Shown here: one piece after another, positions 35,624 through 43,547 of the stretch
How positions within the stretch are numbered: the first letter of the stretch is position 1
How the letters are laid out: every line of letters starts with the position of its first letter
From: Streptomyces xantholiticus
GTDB taxonomy: Bacteria > Actinomycetota > Actinomycetes > Streptomycetales > Streptomycetaceae
Direction: 5' to 3'
DNA length: 64,000 bases
NCBI RefSeq assembly: GCF_014651015.1
Contig: NZ_BMWB01000003.1
Location: 92,561 to 156,560 of the forward strand
Translations under genes and position numbers: made by a program
Notes under the pieces: generated by a model
What the model was told of the DNA's origin: nothing
Databases searched by the model: none
The model's input: only the letters and a program-made list of their open reading frames with translations

Positions 35624-35854
35624 ATGGCCCTGTTCAAGAAGCGCACGGCGGGCAAGCCGGGCGAGTGGTACTACTGCCTGCAGCACAAGAAGGTCGAGGA
35701 AGGGCCGGAGTGCCCGGCCAAGGACCGCTTCGGGCCGTACGCGTCCCGCGAGGAGGCGACCCAGGCGATGGAGACGGCGCGGGAACGGAATCTCGAGTGG
35801 GAGAACGACCCCCGCTGGCACGACGCGCCGCGGGGCGGCGGGGACGACGCGTAG
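35624..35854 (+). CDS. Small conserved hydrophilic protein
   Basis: 76 aa. ATG with GGAAGGAG upstream, a very good site. The sequence [18 protein letters not shown] and [22 protein letters not shown] is reminiscent of short actinobacterial proteins with a small beta-alpha fold. It contains two Cys but no CxxC. No membrane segment. Function unknown; it is divergent from map with a 58-bp gap. Confidence 0.8.
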   Translation: MALFKKRTAGKPGEWYYCLQHKKVEEGPECPAKDRFGPYASREEATQAMETARERNLEWENDPRWHDAPRGGGDDA

Positions 35855-35984
35855 GCCCGGGGCGGGGCGCCGCCGCGGGACGGGCCGATCGCGCGCGGCA
35901 GGATCCAGCCGTAGGGGCGTGCGGGGAGGGGGAACAGTCCGCCGCGGGAGTCACGCACCCGCGGCCGCCTCCCGCGCGGCCCGC

Positions 35985-36466
35985 CGCGCCCCGCGTCCTC
36001 GTCCGTGGCCGCGTCGTACGTCACCGGCTTCGGCAGCACCGCCGCCGGCACTCCCACCGACACCACGCACGCCACACCCCCGCCCCGGATCGCGGGCCGC
36101 GTCCCCGTCCAGCCGGCCATCGCGCCGGCCCGTACCCGGCCCAGTTGAGGGCCGACGCTGTACGAGAGGACCTCGATGCCGGCCAGGCGGCCGCGCAGCC
36201 CGTCGGGGATCGTCTGGTTCCAGATCGTCGAGCGGCCCAGCCCGCTCAGCATGTCGCCGGCGCCCGCGAACGCCGCGCACCAGCACCAGCCACACGTTGT
36301 CGATCCAGCCCGCCGCCACCGCAAGGCCCCACCCCGCCGCGCCGAAGAGCACGAACAGGCCGTGCCGCCGTACTCGGGAGGTCCAGCCGCTGGTGAGGCT
36401 CAGCAGCACGGACCCGGCCGAGCCCGCCGCGTACATCAGGCCGAGCGACCGGATCGGGCAGGACGG
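35985..36466 (-). pseudogene. C-terminal remnant of an EntS-like MFS exporter
   Basis: LGLMYAAGSAGSVLLSLTSGW and LFGAAGWGLAVAAGWIDNVWLVLV lie in one frame. A one-base shift near 36270 leads to FAGAGDMLSGLGRSTIWNQTIPDGLRGRLAGIE and LSYSVGPQLGRVRAG in the next. These are the last five or so helices of the enterobactin-exporter-like MFS group. The N-terminal two thirds are missing. Not functional. Confidence 0.75.
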
Positions 36467-36527
36467 CGGAGAGCTTGCTTGACACAGAGGCCCATGCTCC
36501 AAGGATGTCGGAGCCCGGGGCAACCGA

Positions 36528-37148
36528 TTACCAGCGGGCCGGCGGCGGTGACGTCAGCTGGTCCGCCAACCACGACAACCGGTCCCGCAGCCGCGACCGG
36601 CCGCGTGGCGCGGGCACGCAGTTCTCGCCCGCCGCCGCACTCACCAGGTGCTGCACCGTGTCGATGTCGATCTCCGCCGCACCCTCCGCGTGGTCCACGC
36701 CCGGTACGGTCAGCGCCTCGTGCGCCAGCCCCTGCACCTCTGGGTCGCCGCCGTCCAGGGCCAGGACCGTCGCACCGGCCCGGCGCGCGTCGTGGACCCG
36801 CCCCAGCAGGCCCTCGTCCGGCGGCGCGGGCGCCACCACCAGCAAGGTCTCGCCACGCCTGGCCGCCTCGAGCCGGCCGAGTCCGACGGCCAGGTGTGCG
36901 GGGTCCGTGGCCCGCACCCGGTGCCGTACGAGCGTCGGCGCCAACTCGGGCTGTCCCGACCACGCCGCCTCATCGACGAGGTGCGCGGCCATGTGCCACG
37001 GCTCGTACTCCTTTGTCCCCACCAGCAGCAGCCCGCCGCCCCGGGGCACCACCGACGAGCGCAGCGCCTGGGCGAACCGCCGGGTCGCCGCGGGCCACTG
37101 TGTCCCGACGAGGACTTCGCGCAGCAGCGCGACACGCACGGCATCCAT
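36528..37148 (-). CDS. Conserved protein of unknown function
   Basis: 206 aa. ATG with GGATGCGGGG upstream. It has alternating alpha/beta character: GGLLLVGTKEYEPWHMAAHLVDEA, ETLLVVAPAPPDEGLLGRVHDAR and ATVLALDGGDPEVQGLAHEALTVPG. The pattern of strands followed by helices resembles a sugar isomerase (SIS)-like or Rossmann domain, but no catalytic residues can be pointed out. Divergent from npdG with 97 bp between starts. I do not recognise the family. Confidence 0.75.
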   Translation of the reverse strand: MDAVRVALLREVLVGTQWPAATRRFAQALRSSVVPRGGGLLLVGTKEYEPWHMAAHLVDEAAWSGQPELAPTLVRHRVRATDPAHLAVGLGRLEAARRGETLLVVAPAPPDEGLLGRVHDARRAGATVLALDGGDPEVQGLAHEALTVPGVDHAEGAAEIDIDTVQHLVSAAAGENCVPAPRGRSRLRDRLSWLADQLTSPPPARW

Positions 37149-37245
37149 GGCCCCGCATCCTGCACCGGGCCGCGGCCGTGCGGGACCGGGTCGGCTTCGT
37201 CTCACCCGAACGGGAGAGCGGGGGCCCGCGAAGTAAGGTCGGCCC

Positions 37246-37965
37246 ATGACTACTACTCCTGCTGACAGTTCGGGCACCGCGCCCAAGGCCCCGGCGAAGG
37301 ATCCATGGGACCTTCCCGACGTTTCCGACCTGGTCGTCGGCGTCCTCGGCGGCACCGGTGACCAGGGCCGTGGACTGGCCTACCGGCTGGCCAGGGCAGG
37401 CCAGAAGGTGATCATCGGCTCCCGTTCCGTCGAGCGCGCCGAGGCCGCAGCAGGGGAACTGGGCCTCGGCATCGAGGGCGCCGACAACGCCGAGTGCGCG
37501 CGGCGCAGCGACGTGGTGATCGTGGCGGTGCCGTGGGACGGGCACGCGCAGACGCTGGAGACGCTGCAGAAGGAGCTCGTCGGCAAGCTCGTCGTCGACT
37601 GCGTCAACCCGCTCGGCTTCGACAAGAAGGGCGCGTACGCGCTCAAGCCGGAGGAGGGAAGCGCCGCCGAGCAGGCCGCTGCCCTGCTGCCCGACTCGCG
37701 GGTGACGGCGGCCTTCCACCATCTGTCGGCCGTGCTGCTGCAGGACGAGTCGATCGAGGAGATCGACACCGATGTGATGGTGCTGGGCGAGGCCCGCGCC
37801 GACACCGACATCGTGCAGGCGCTCGCCGCCCGTATCCCGGGCATGCGGGGCGTCTTCGCCGGACGGCTGCGAGGCGCCCATCAGGTGGAGTCGCTGGTCG
37901 CCAATCTGATCTCGGTCAACCGCCGCTACAAGGCACACGCGGGGCTGCGCGTCACCGACGTGTGA
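37246..37965 (+). CDS. npdG: NADPH-dependent F420 reductase
   Basis: 239 aa. After a 25-residue low-complexity N-terminus the Rossmann motif VGVLGGTGDQGRGLAYRLARAG is followed by VIIGSRSVERAE, whose Ser-Arg pair binds the NADPH phosphate. Then VVIVAVPWDGHAQTL, VDCVNPLGFD and VTAAFHHLSAVLL. The enzyme passes hydride between NADP(H) and coenzyme F420, which Streptomyces uses in secondary metabolism. TAAGGT lies 6 nt before ATG, so it may be leaderless. Confidence 0.94.
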   Translation: MTTTPADSSGTAPKAPAKDPWDLPDVSDLVVGVLGGTGDQGRGLAYRLARAGQKVIIGSRSVERAEAAAGELGLGIEGADNAECARRSDVVIVAVPWDGHAQTLETLQKELVGKLVVDCVNPLGFDKKGAYALKPEEGSAAEQAAALLPDSRVTAAFHHLSAVLLQDESIEEIDTDVMVLGEARADTDIVQALAARIPGMRGVFAGRLRGAHQVESLVANLISVNRRYKAHAGLRVTDV

Positions 37966-38109
37966 GCCGCTCCGGGCGCCGGGCACGACCACGGGGCGGG
38001 CATGGGTACGGGGCGGGCATGGGGGACACTGGAGGGGCCGCATCCCCCCTACGCCCCGGCGGGCGTGGGAGGTGCCCCCACCCGCAGGAACCGACAGGAG
38101 CCCCGCCCC

Positions 38110-38301
38110 ATGCCCCGCCTCGCTCTCTACTCCCTCGCCGTCTGCGTCCTGGCCGTCGTCGCGGCGGTGATCTCGTTCATGCAGGGCATGTGGCTCGGGA
38201 TCGTGTGGGTGCTGCTCGCGGGGGTCGCCTCGAACATGGCCTGGTACTACCGGCGCCGCGCGAAGGTGGAGCGGGCCGCGGCGGGCGCCGGGTCGGCCTG
38301 A
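38110..38301 (+). CDS. Small two-helix membrane protein
   Basis: 63 aa. ATG with AGGAG 9 nt upstream. Two hydrophobic segments (LYSLAVCVLAVVAAVISF and LGIVWVLLAGVASNMAWYY) are separated by MQGMW, with a basic tail RRRAKVERA. No recognised domain. The stop is 18 nt from the end of the converging protease gene. Confidence 0.75.
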   Translation: MPRLALYSLAVCVLAVVAAVISFMQGMWLGIVWVLLAGVASNMAWYYRRRAKVERAAAGAGSA

Positions 38302-38319
38302 CCCCCGCGGCCCCAGGCG

Positions 38320-39120
38320 TCAGGCCGCGGTCGCGCAGAACTCGTTCTGCCCGTTCCAGAACTCGAACAGGTCCCGGCCGCAGTAGATGCCCAACTCGTC
38401 CACGCCGAGGGCCTGCATGACGCCGTAAATCGTGTCGAAGAACACGGCGTTGACCTCGGGGATGAACAGCACCACGAAGACGATGATCAGCCCGAACGGC
38501 GCGATCGGCTCCACCTGCCGGCGCACCTTGTACGACAGCCAGGGCTCGATCACTCCGTAGCCGTCGAGGCCCGGCACCGGCAGGAAGTTCAGGATCGCGG
38601 CGGTGACCTGGAGCATCGCGAGGAACGCCAGCGCGAAACGGAACCCGACCGGCACCCCGTCCAGAGCGCCCAGCCAGAACGGCGCCGTGCACACGACGGC
38701 GAACAGCACGTTTGTCAGCGGGCCCGCCGCCGAGACCAGGCTGTGCTTCCAGCGGCCCCTGATGCGGCCCCGCTCGATGAAGACCGCGCCGCCCGGAAGA
38801 CCGATGCCACCCATGATCACGAAGATGACCGGCAGCACGATGCTCAGCAGGGCGTGCGTGTATTTCAGCGGGTTCAGCGTGAGATAGCCCTTGGCGCCGA
38901 TGGAGATGTCGCCGCCGTGCAGCGCGGTGCGGGCGTGCGCGTACTCGTGCAGACAGAGCGAGACGATCCACGCGGAGACGACGAAGAGGAAGACGGCGAG
39001 GCCGGGGTTGGCCGAGAAACCGGTCCACACCGCCCAGCCGGTGACCGCCATCACCGCGGCGATCCCGAGGAACACGGGACTGATGGCGCGGTCGCTGTGA
39101 CGCCTGGCGGCGGTGGTCAT
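38320..39120 (-). CDS. Site-2 protease family (M50) intramembrane metalloprotease
   Basis: 266 aa with about six membrane helices. Zinc-site motif LHEYAHA (HExxH) near residue 58, and NFLPVPGLDGYG supplies the distal Asp of the M50 family. GLPGGAVFIERGRIRG and SLVSAAGPLTNVLFAVV (the AGP motif) are also typical. There is no PDZ domain, as in the compact SREBP-type group. It probably cleaves membrane-bound regulators such as anti-sigma factors; the target is unknown. Confidence 0.93.
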   Translation of the reverse strand: MTTAARRHSDRAISPVFLGIAAVMAVTGWAVWTGFSANPGLAVFLFVVSAWIVSLCLHEYAHARTALHGGDISIGAKGYLTLNPLKYTHALLSIVLPVIFVIMGGIGLPGGAVFIERGRIRGRWKHSLVSAAGPLTNVLFAVVCTAPFWLGALDGVPVGFRFALAFLAMLQVTAAILNFLPVPGLDGYGVIEPWLSYKVRRQVEPIAPFGLIIVFVVLFIPEVNAVFFDTIYGVMQALGVDELGIYCGRDLFEFWNGQNEFCATAA

Positions 39121-39339
39121 GGACGCGGCTCCTGAGGTGCGGCGGGCGGGGCGGGCGGTGTGTGCGGAGTAGACCGTACCGGTGACACCGGGTGAAACGT
39201 CCCGGGGGTCGCTCCCGGTTCCTGCTCCTGCCCGGCCGCGGCGGGCCCGACACCGGCCGGCGGCCCAGCACGGGCCGTCCCCAGTGCCGCGGGGACGATG
39301 AGCAGTCAGCGGCGGCGCAGGCGGTCGCGCCCGAGTGCT

Positions 39340-39657
39340 TCACGAGGCCCCGTACTCGAGGGCGTTCTTGTCGATTCGCGCCATTCCGGCCGTGGTGCCC
39401 GCCCGCGCCGGCAGATTGCCGACAGGCGCGACAAGATGCCGACGGCCGTCGTACTCGCGGGTCGGGCCTTGGTACTCGCGGGTCAAGGCCTTTGCGTAGG
39501 CGCCCGATCCGACCCAGTCGGGCATCACGCAGGGCTCGTCGCCGACCACATACGCGTCGTGCCCCGGCGCGACGGTGACGAACTGGCCGGGTTCCGCGTC
39601 GGCCGTCCCGCCGTCGTCCTCAGCGGAGTCGAAGTTCCTGCTCACGACTGCGGCCAT
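39340..39657 (-). CDS. Cupin protein with internal deletion (probably non-functional)
   Basis: 105 aa. The first ten residues (MAAVVSRNFDS) match the start of small Streptomyces cupins, and GQFVTVAPGHDAYVVGDEPCVMPDWVGSGAYAKA matches their C-terminal part, where GHDAYVVGDEP is the end of the cupin barrel. The central 40-60 residues with the metal-binding His motif are absent. A 45-residue tail unlike the family follows. I read it as an in-frame internal deletion. Confidence 0.55.
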   Translation of the reverse strand: MAAVVSRNFDSAEDDGGTADAEPGQFVTVAPGHDAYVVGDEPCVMPDWVGSGAYAKALTREYQGPTREYDGRRHLVAPVGNLPARAGTTAGMARIDKNALEYGAS

Positions 39658-39711
39658 GATGTGCCGCCTTCGCGTCGGTGCGGTCCGCGAGGCCATTTCT
39701 CACACCAATGC

Positions 39712-39749
39712 CGACAGCCCGCCGACGGGGGACGGTCGGCGGGCTGTCG
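39712..39749 (-). terminator. Strong hairpin terminator after panB
   Basis: Perfect 15-bp stem: CGACAGCCCGCCGAC (39712-39726) with GTCGGCGGGCTGTCG (39735-39749), 8-nt loop. CACCAA/TTGGTG flanks extend the pairing. It lies 40 nt beyond the panB stop and may act in both directions. Confidence 0.85.
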
Positions 39750-39788
39750 TTGGTGCCGGAAGTGGCTCTGTGCACCTGGCGGTGCGGC

Positions 39789-40649
39789 TCAGTGGAAGGT
39801 GTGCTCCTCCGCGGGGAACGCGCCGCCCGCGACATCGTCCGCGAACGCCTTCGCCGCGTCCCCGAGGGTCTGCCGGAGGTTGGCGTACTGCTTGGTGAAG
39901 CGCGGCACCCTGCCTCCCGTCATGCCCGCCATGTCGGTCCACACCAGGACCTGCGCGTCGGTGTCCGGACCGGCGCCGATGCCGATGGTGGGAATGTGCA
40001 GGGAGCGGGTGACCTCGGCGGCGAGTTCCGCCGGCACCAGCTCCAGGACCACGGCGAACGCGCCCGCGTCCTGGGCGGCCTTGGCGTCGCGGATCAGCCG
40101 GTGCGCGGCCTCGTCGCTGCGGCCCTGCACCCGGTAGCCCATGGTGTTCACGGACTGCGGGGTCAGACCGAGGTGCGACATGACCGGGATGCCGGACTGC
40201 ACGATCAGCTCCGTCTGGGCCAGCGAACGCTCGCCGCCCTCGAGCTTGACCGCGCCGACACCGGCGTCCTTGACCAGCCGTGTGGCGTTGCGCAGCGCCT
40301 GGACCGGACCTTCCTGGTACGCACCGAACGGCAGGTCGCCGACGACCAGGGCGCGCCTGGTGCCCCGTACGACGGCCGCCGACAGCAGCGTCATCTCGTC
40401 CATCGTGACGGGCACCGTGGTCTCGTACCCGAGGTGACAGTTGCCCATCGAGTCGCCCACGAGCACCACGGGGATGCCTGCCTCGTCGAAGACGGACGCG
40501 GTCATCGCGTCGTAGGCGGTGAGCATGGGCCACTTCTCGCCGCGCTCCTTGGCGGCGGCGATGTCGTGCACGGTGATGCGGCGCGTCTGCTTGCCGCCGT
40601 ACAGCGCCTTGCTGCTGTCGGAGGGCTTGTGGGCAGGCTGAAGCGTCAT
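39789..40649 (-). CDS. panB: 3-methyl-2-oxobutanoate hydroxymethyltransferase
   Basis: 286 aa. The core motifs are in order: ITVHDIAAAKERGEKWPMLTAYDA, VLVGDSMGNCHLGYETT (metal-binding Asp), VKLEGGE (conserved Lys and Glu), VMSHLGLTPQSVN and LELVPAELAAEVTR (catalytic Glu). It adds a hydroxymethyl group from methylene-THF to alpha-ketoisovalerate, the first committed step of pantothenate (CoA) biosynthesis. No other pan gene is in the window. A strong terminator follows. Confidence 0.97.
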   Translation of the reverse strand: MTLQPAHKPSDSSKALYGGKQTRRITVHDIAAAKERGEKWPMLTAYDAMTASVFDEAGIPVVLVGDSMGNCHLGYETTVPVTMDEMTLLSAAVVRGTRRALVVGDLPFGAYQEGPVQALRNATRLVKDAGVGAVKLEGGERSLAQTELIVQSGIPVMSHLGLTPQSVNTMGYRVQGRSDEAAHRLIRDAKAAQDAGAFAVVLELVPAELAAEVTRSLHIPTIGIGAGPDTDAQVLVWTDMAGMTGGRVPRFTKQYANLRQTLGDAAKAFADDVAGGAFPAEEHTFH

Positions 40650-40990
40650 GAGTATTCGGCTCCTTCGTCATCTCGTGGCGCCCTGACGGCGTCCCCGGAT
40701 CGCTTCCATGGTGGCACTTCATGCCACCCGGGGGAAAGAGGACCCCGTCACACGGCGCGCGTCGCCGGGTCGCCGCGTCGCCGTGCCGGCGCTTGAAGTG
40801 TGCCCGTTCTGTCACAGCCTCCCCACCAGGTCCGACGGCAGGAACCCGGCGTGCCGCCCCGTCGTCATCGAGGCAGTACGGCCGTCCGCGCGGACGGCTC
40901 GATCACCACCGGTCATCGCCTAGGGTCCTAAGGGCGGCGGCAGGCCGGAGTTGACGGCAAGGCAGTGGCAAGGCAGTGAGGACAGCATTC

Positions 40991-42040
40991 ATGGCGCAGG
41001 CGTACACGGCGGAAACGGGGAACGGCGCAGCCAGGACGCCCACCGGCTCCCTCGCCGGGAGACTCGGCGGTCTCCTGCCGGCACGCTGGCGCGAGGAACG
41101 GGGGATCTGGCGGCGTGGCATCGTCCTCGCGGTCTGCGCCGTGCTGATCGCCCTGCTGATGGCCCTGCACGCCCGTATCCCCAACCGGATCGGGAACCTC
41201 GGCAGCCTGACGGAGACGTTCCTGCCGTGGTTCGGCGTCCTCGTCCCGCTGATTGCCGTCGCGGCGGTGCTGCGGCGCTCCGCGACCGCGCTGATCGCCG
41301 TGCTGCTGCCGCTGATCGTGTGGCTCAACCTGTTCGGCGGACTGCTGACCGGCAAGTCCGCGGCCGCGGCGGGGGACGTGGGCCGGGGCGATCTGACGGT
41401 CGCCACGCACAACGTGAACGCGGACAACCCGGACCCGGCGGGCACCGCGCAGGACGTCTCCGCGTCCGGGGCGGACGTCCTGGCGCTGCAGGAGCTGCCG
41501 GCCGGGCAGGTCGCGACGTACGAGCAGGCCCTGGCCGACACCTACCGGTACCACGCGGTCGAAGGCACGGTCGGCCTGTGGAGCAAGTACCCGCTGACCG
41601 GCACGTCCCCCGTGGACATCAAAATGGGCTGGACCCGCGCCATGCGGGCGACGGTGGCGGCGCCGGGCGGAGACGTCGCGGTGTACGTCGCGCACATGCC
41701 GTCCGTGCGCGTGAAACTCGAGGCCGGCTTCACCGCCAACCAGCGGGACAACAGCGCCGACGCGCTGGGCGAGGCGATCGCCCGCGAGCGGGTCGACCGG
41801 GTCGTGCTGCTCGGCGACCTCAACGGCACGATGAACGACCGCTCGCTGAACGCCGTCACGTCCCAGATGCGTTCCACGCAGGGGGCGGCGGGCGACGGCT
41901 TCGGCTTCAGCTGGCCGGCGGCGTTCCCGATGGCGCGGATCGATCAGATCATGGTGCGGGGAGTGGAGCCGGTGGCGTCGTGGACGCTTCCGCGGACGCC
42001 GAGCGACCACCTTCCGATCGCGGCGAGCGTCACGCTGTGA
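40991..42040 (+). CDS. Membrane-anchored endonuclease/exonuclease/phosphatase (EEP) family protein
   Basis: 349 aa from ATG 40991 (GAGGA 9 nt upstream); GTG 40976 is possible. Three transmembrane helices (starting GIVLAVCAVLIALL, LPWFGVLVPLIAVAAVL and ALIAVLLPLIVWLNL) precede an extracellular EEP domain: VATHNVNADN (Asn), DVLALQELP (Glu metal ligand), VYVAHMPSVR, VVLLGDLNGTMND (GDxN) and TPSDHLPIAASV (SDH catalytic). It hydrolyses a phosphodiester or phosphomonoester outside the membrane. The substrate is unknown. A TAGGGT hexamer at 40921-40926 may be the -10. Confidence 0.9.
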   Translation: MAQAYTAETGNGAARTPTGSLAGRLGGLLPARWREERGIWRRGIVLAVCAVLIALLMALHARIPNRIGNLGSLTETFLPWFGVLVPLIAVAAVLRRSATALIAVLLPLIVWLNLFGGLLTGKSAAAAGDVGRGDLTVATHNVNADNPDPAGTAQDVSASGADVLALQELPAGQVATYEQALADTYRYHAVEGTVGLWSKYPLTGTSPVDIKMGWTRAMRATVAAPGGDVAVYVAHMPSVRVKLEAGFTANQRDNSADALGEAIARERVDRVVLLGDLNGTMNDRSLNAVTSQMRSTQGAAGDGFGFSWPAAFPMARIDQIMVRGVEPVASWTLPRTPSDHLPIAASVTL

Positions 42041-42274
42041 CATTCCCCACCCCGCTCCTGGCCGCCCGGGGCCTTTGCTCACCGGACACCTGCGCCTCGA
42101 TCGCCGGCGCCTGATCCGCTCCCGCCCGGCGGGCCGGGTTTCGGGCGGTGGAGGTCCATGGCCGGGGTGCCGCCCCGGCACCGGGCCTAGCCCGGGTTCG
42201 GGAAGGGTCGGGGTGGGGGAACGTCCCCGCTATTCGGCGTTCACCGGTGGGAGCAAAACATCTGAGACTATTTG

Positions 42275-42285
42275 TTCCGAGAACG
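42275..42285 (+). promoter_or_regulatory. Dyad GTTC-cga-GAAC upstream of the MFS gene
   Basis: Perfect 11-bp dyad in a short AT-rich stretch (about 42250-42290), followed by GAAC again. It ends 26 nt before ATG 42312. Likely an operator for an unknown repressor. Confidence 0.45.
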
Positions 42286-42311
42286 AACTTACGCGGAAAG
42301 GCTCACCGCAC

Positions 42312-43547
42312 ATGCCCTTGGCGCTACTCGCCCTCGCCGTGTCCGCCTTCGGCATCGGAACCACCGAATTCGTCATGATGGGCCTCCTGCCCAACGTGGC
42401 GGACGATCTCGGCACCTCCGTCCCCACTGCCGGCCATCTCGTCTCCGCCTACGCCATCGGTGTCGTCATCGGCGCACCCCTGCTCACCGCCCTGGGATCC
42501 CGCGTCCCGCGCAAGCGGATGCTGCTGCTCCTGATGGCGCTGTTCACCGTCGGGAACCTTGCCTCCGCCCTCGCCCCCGGCTTCGGCACGCTGCTCGCGG
42601 GACGCGTTCTCGCCGGGCTGCCGCACGGCGCGTTCTTCGGTGTCGGCGCCGTGGTCGCCGCGCGCCTCGTGCGGGAGCACCGGCAGGCGAGGGCGGTCGC
42701 CACCATGTTCCTCGGGCTCACCGTCGCCAACATCGTCGGCGTCCCGGCCGCCACAGCGCTCGGCCAGCAGCTCGGCTGGCGCTCGACGTTCCTCGTCGTG
42801 AGCGCCATCGGCCTCGTCGCCATGGCGGCCCTGACCGGTCTCGTGCCGCACATGCCGCTCGACGCCCATCAGAGCGTCGGCCGCGAGCTGCGCGCGCTCG
42901 GCGACCGGCAGGTGCTGCTCGGCCTGCTGACCGCGGTCTTCGGCTTCGCCGGAGTGTTCGCCGTGTACTCCTACCTCGCCTCGATGACGACCGAGGCGAT
43001 CGGCCTCGGCGAGTCGTCCGTGACTCTCGTGCTCGCCCTGTTCGGCATCGGCATGACCCTCGGCGCCCTGGCTGCCGGCCCGCTCACCGACCGTGCGCTG
43101 CGACCGACGCTCTACGGCTCCCTCACCGCACTCGCCCTGGTCCTGGCCGCCTTCCCCTTCACGATCCGCACGACGTGGCTGGCACTGACCACCGTCGTCG
43201 TGCTCGGCGCGGTCGGCTTCCTGACCACCACGCCGCTGCAGATGCTGGTGATGCGCAAGGCGCAGGACGCGCCGACCCTCGCCTCCGCCTCCAACCACTC
43301 CGCCTTCAACCTCGCCAACGCCGGCGGCGCCTGGCTCGGCGGCGCGGCGATCGCTGCCGGCTGGGGCTGGACGTCGCCGGCGTTCGTCGGGGCCGTCCTC
43401 GCCGTGGTGGGACTCGCGATCGCCGCGACGGCCGGGCTGCTGGACCGGGACCGTACGGCGAAGATGGCCTCCCGCGTCGTCACGGGAAGCCCCCTCGCAC
43501 AGGAGCAGGAGACGCTCAGCCCGTCGTCTCGCGCCAGCGGTTCGTGA
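42312..43547 (+). CDS. MFS transporter, DHA1 type (arabinose efflux/Cmx-like)
   Basis: 411 aa, 12 membrane segments. ATG chosen for GGAAAGG about 10 nt upstream; upstream in-frame residues are not membrane-like. FGIGTTEFVMMGLLPNVADDLG is the signature of the AraJ/Cmx drug-efflux group, GSRVPRKRMLLLLM is motif A, and LPHGAFFGVGAVVAARLV is helix 4 to 5. Typical substrates are chloramphenicol-like drugs or sugars. Its last 32 bp overlap the 3' end of nadE on the other strand. Confidence 0.92.
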   Translation: MPLALLALAVSAFGIGTTEFVMMGLLPNVADDLGTSVPTAGHLVSAYAIGVVIGAPLLTALGSRVPRKRMLLLLMALFTVGNLASALAPGFGTLLAGRVLAGLPHGAFFGVGAVVAARLVREHRQARAVATMFLGLTVANIVGVPAATALGQQLGWRSTFLVVSAIGLVAMAALTGLVPHMPLDAHQSVGRELRALGDRQVLLGLLTAVFGFAGVFAVYSYLASMTTEAIGLGESSVTLVLALFGIGMTLGALAAGPLTDRALRPTLYGSLTALALVLAAFPFTIRTTWLALTTVVVLGAVGFLTTTPLQMLVMRKAQDAPTLASASNHSAFNLANAGGAWLGGAAIAAGWGWTSPAFVGAVLAVVGLAIAATAGLLDRDRTAKMASRVVTGSPLAQEQETLSPSSRASGS

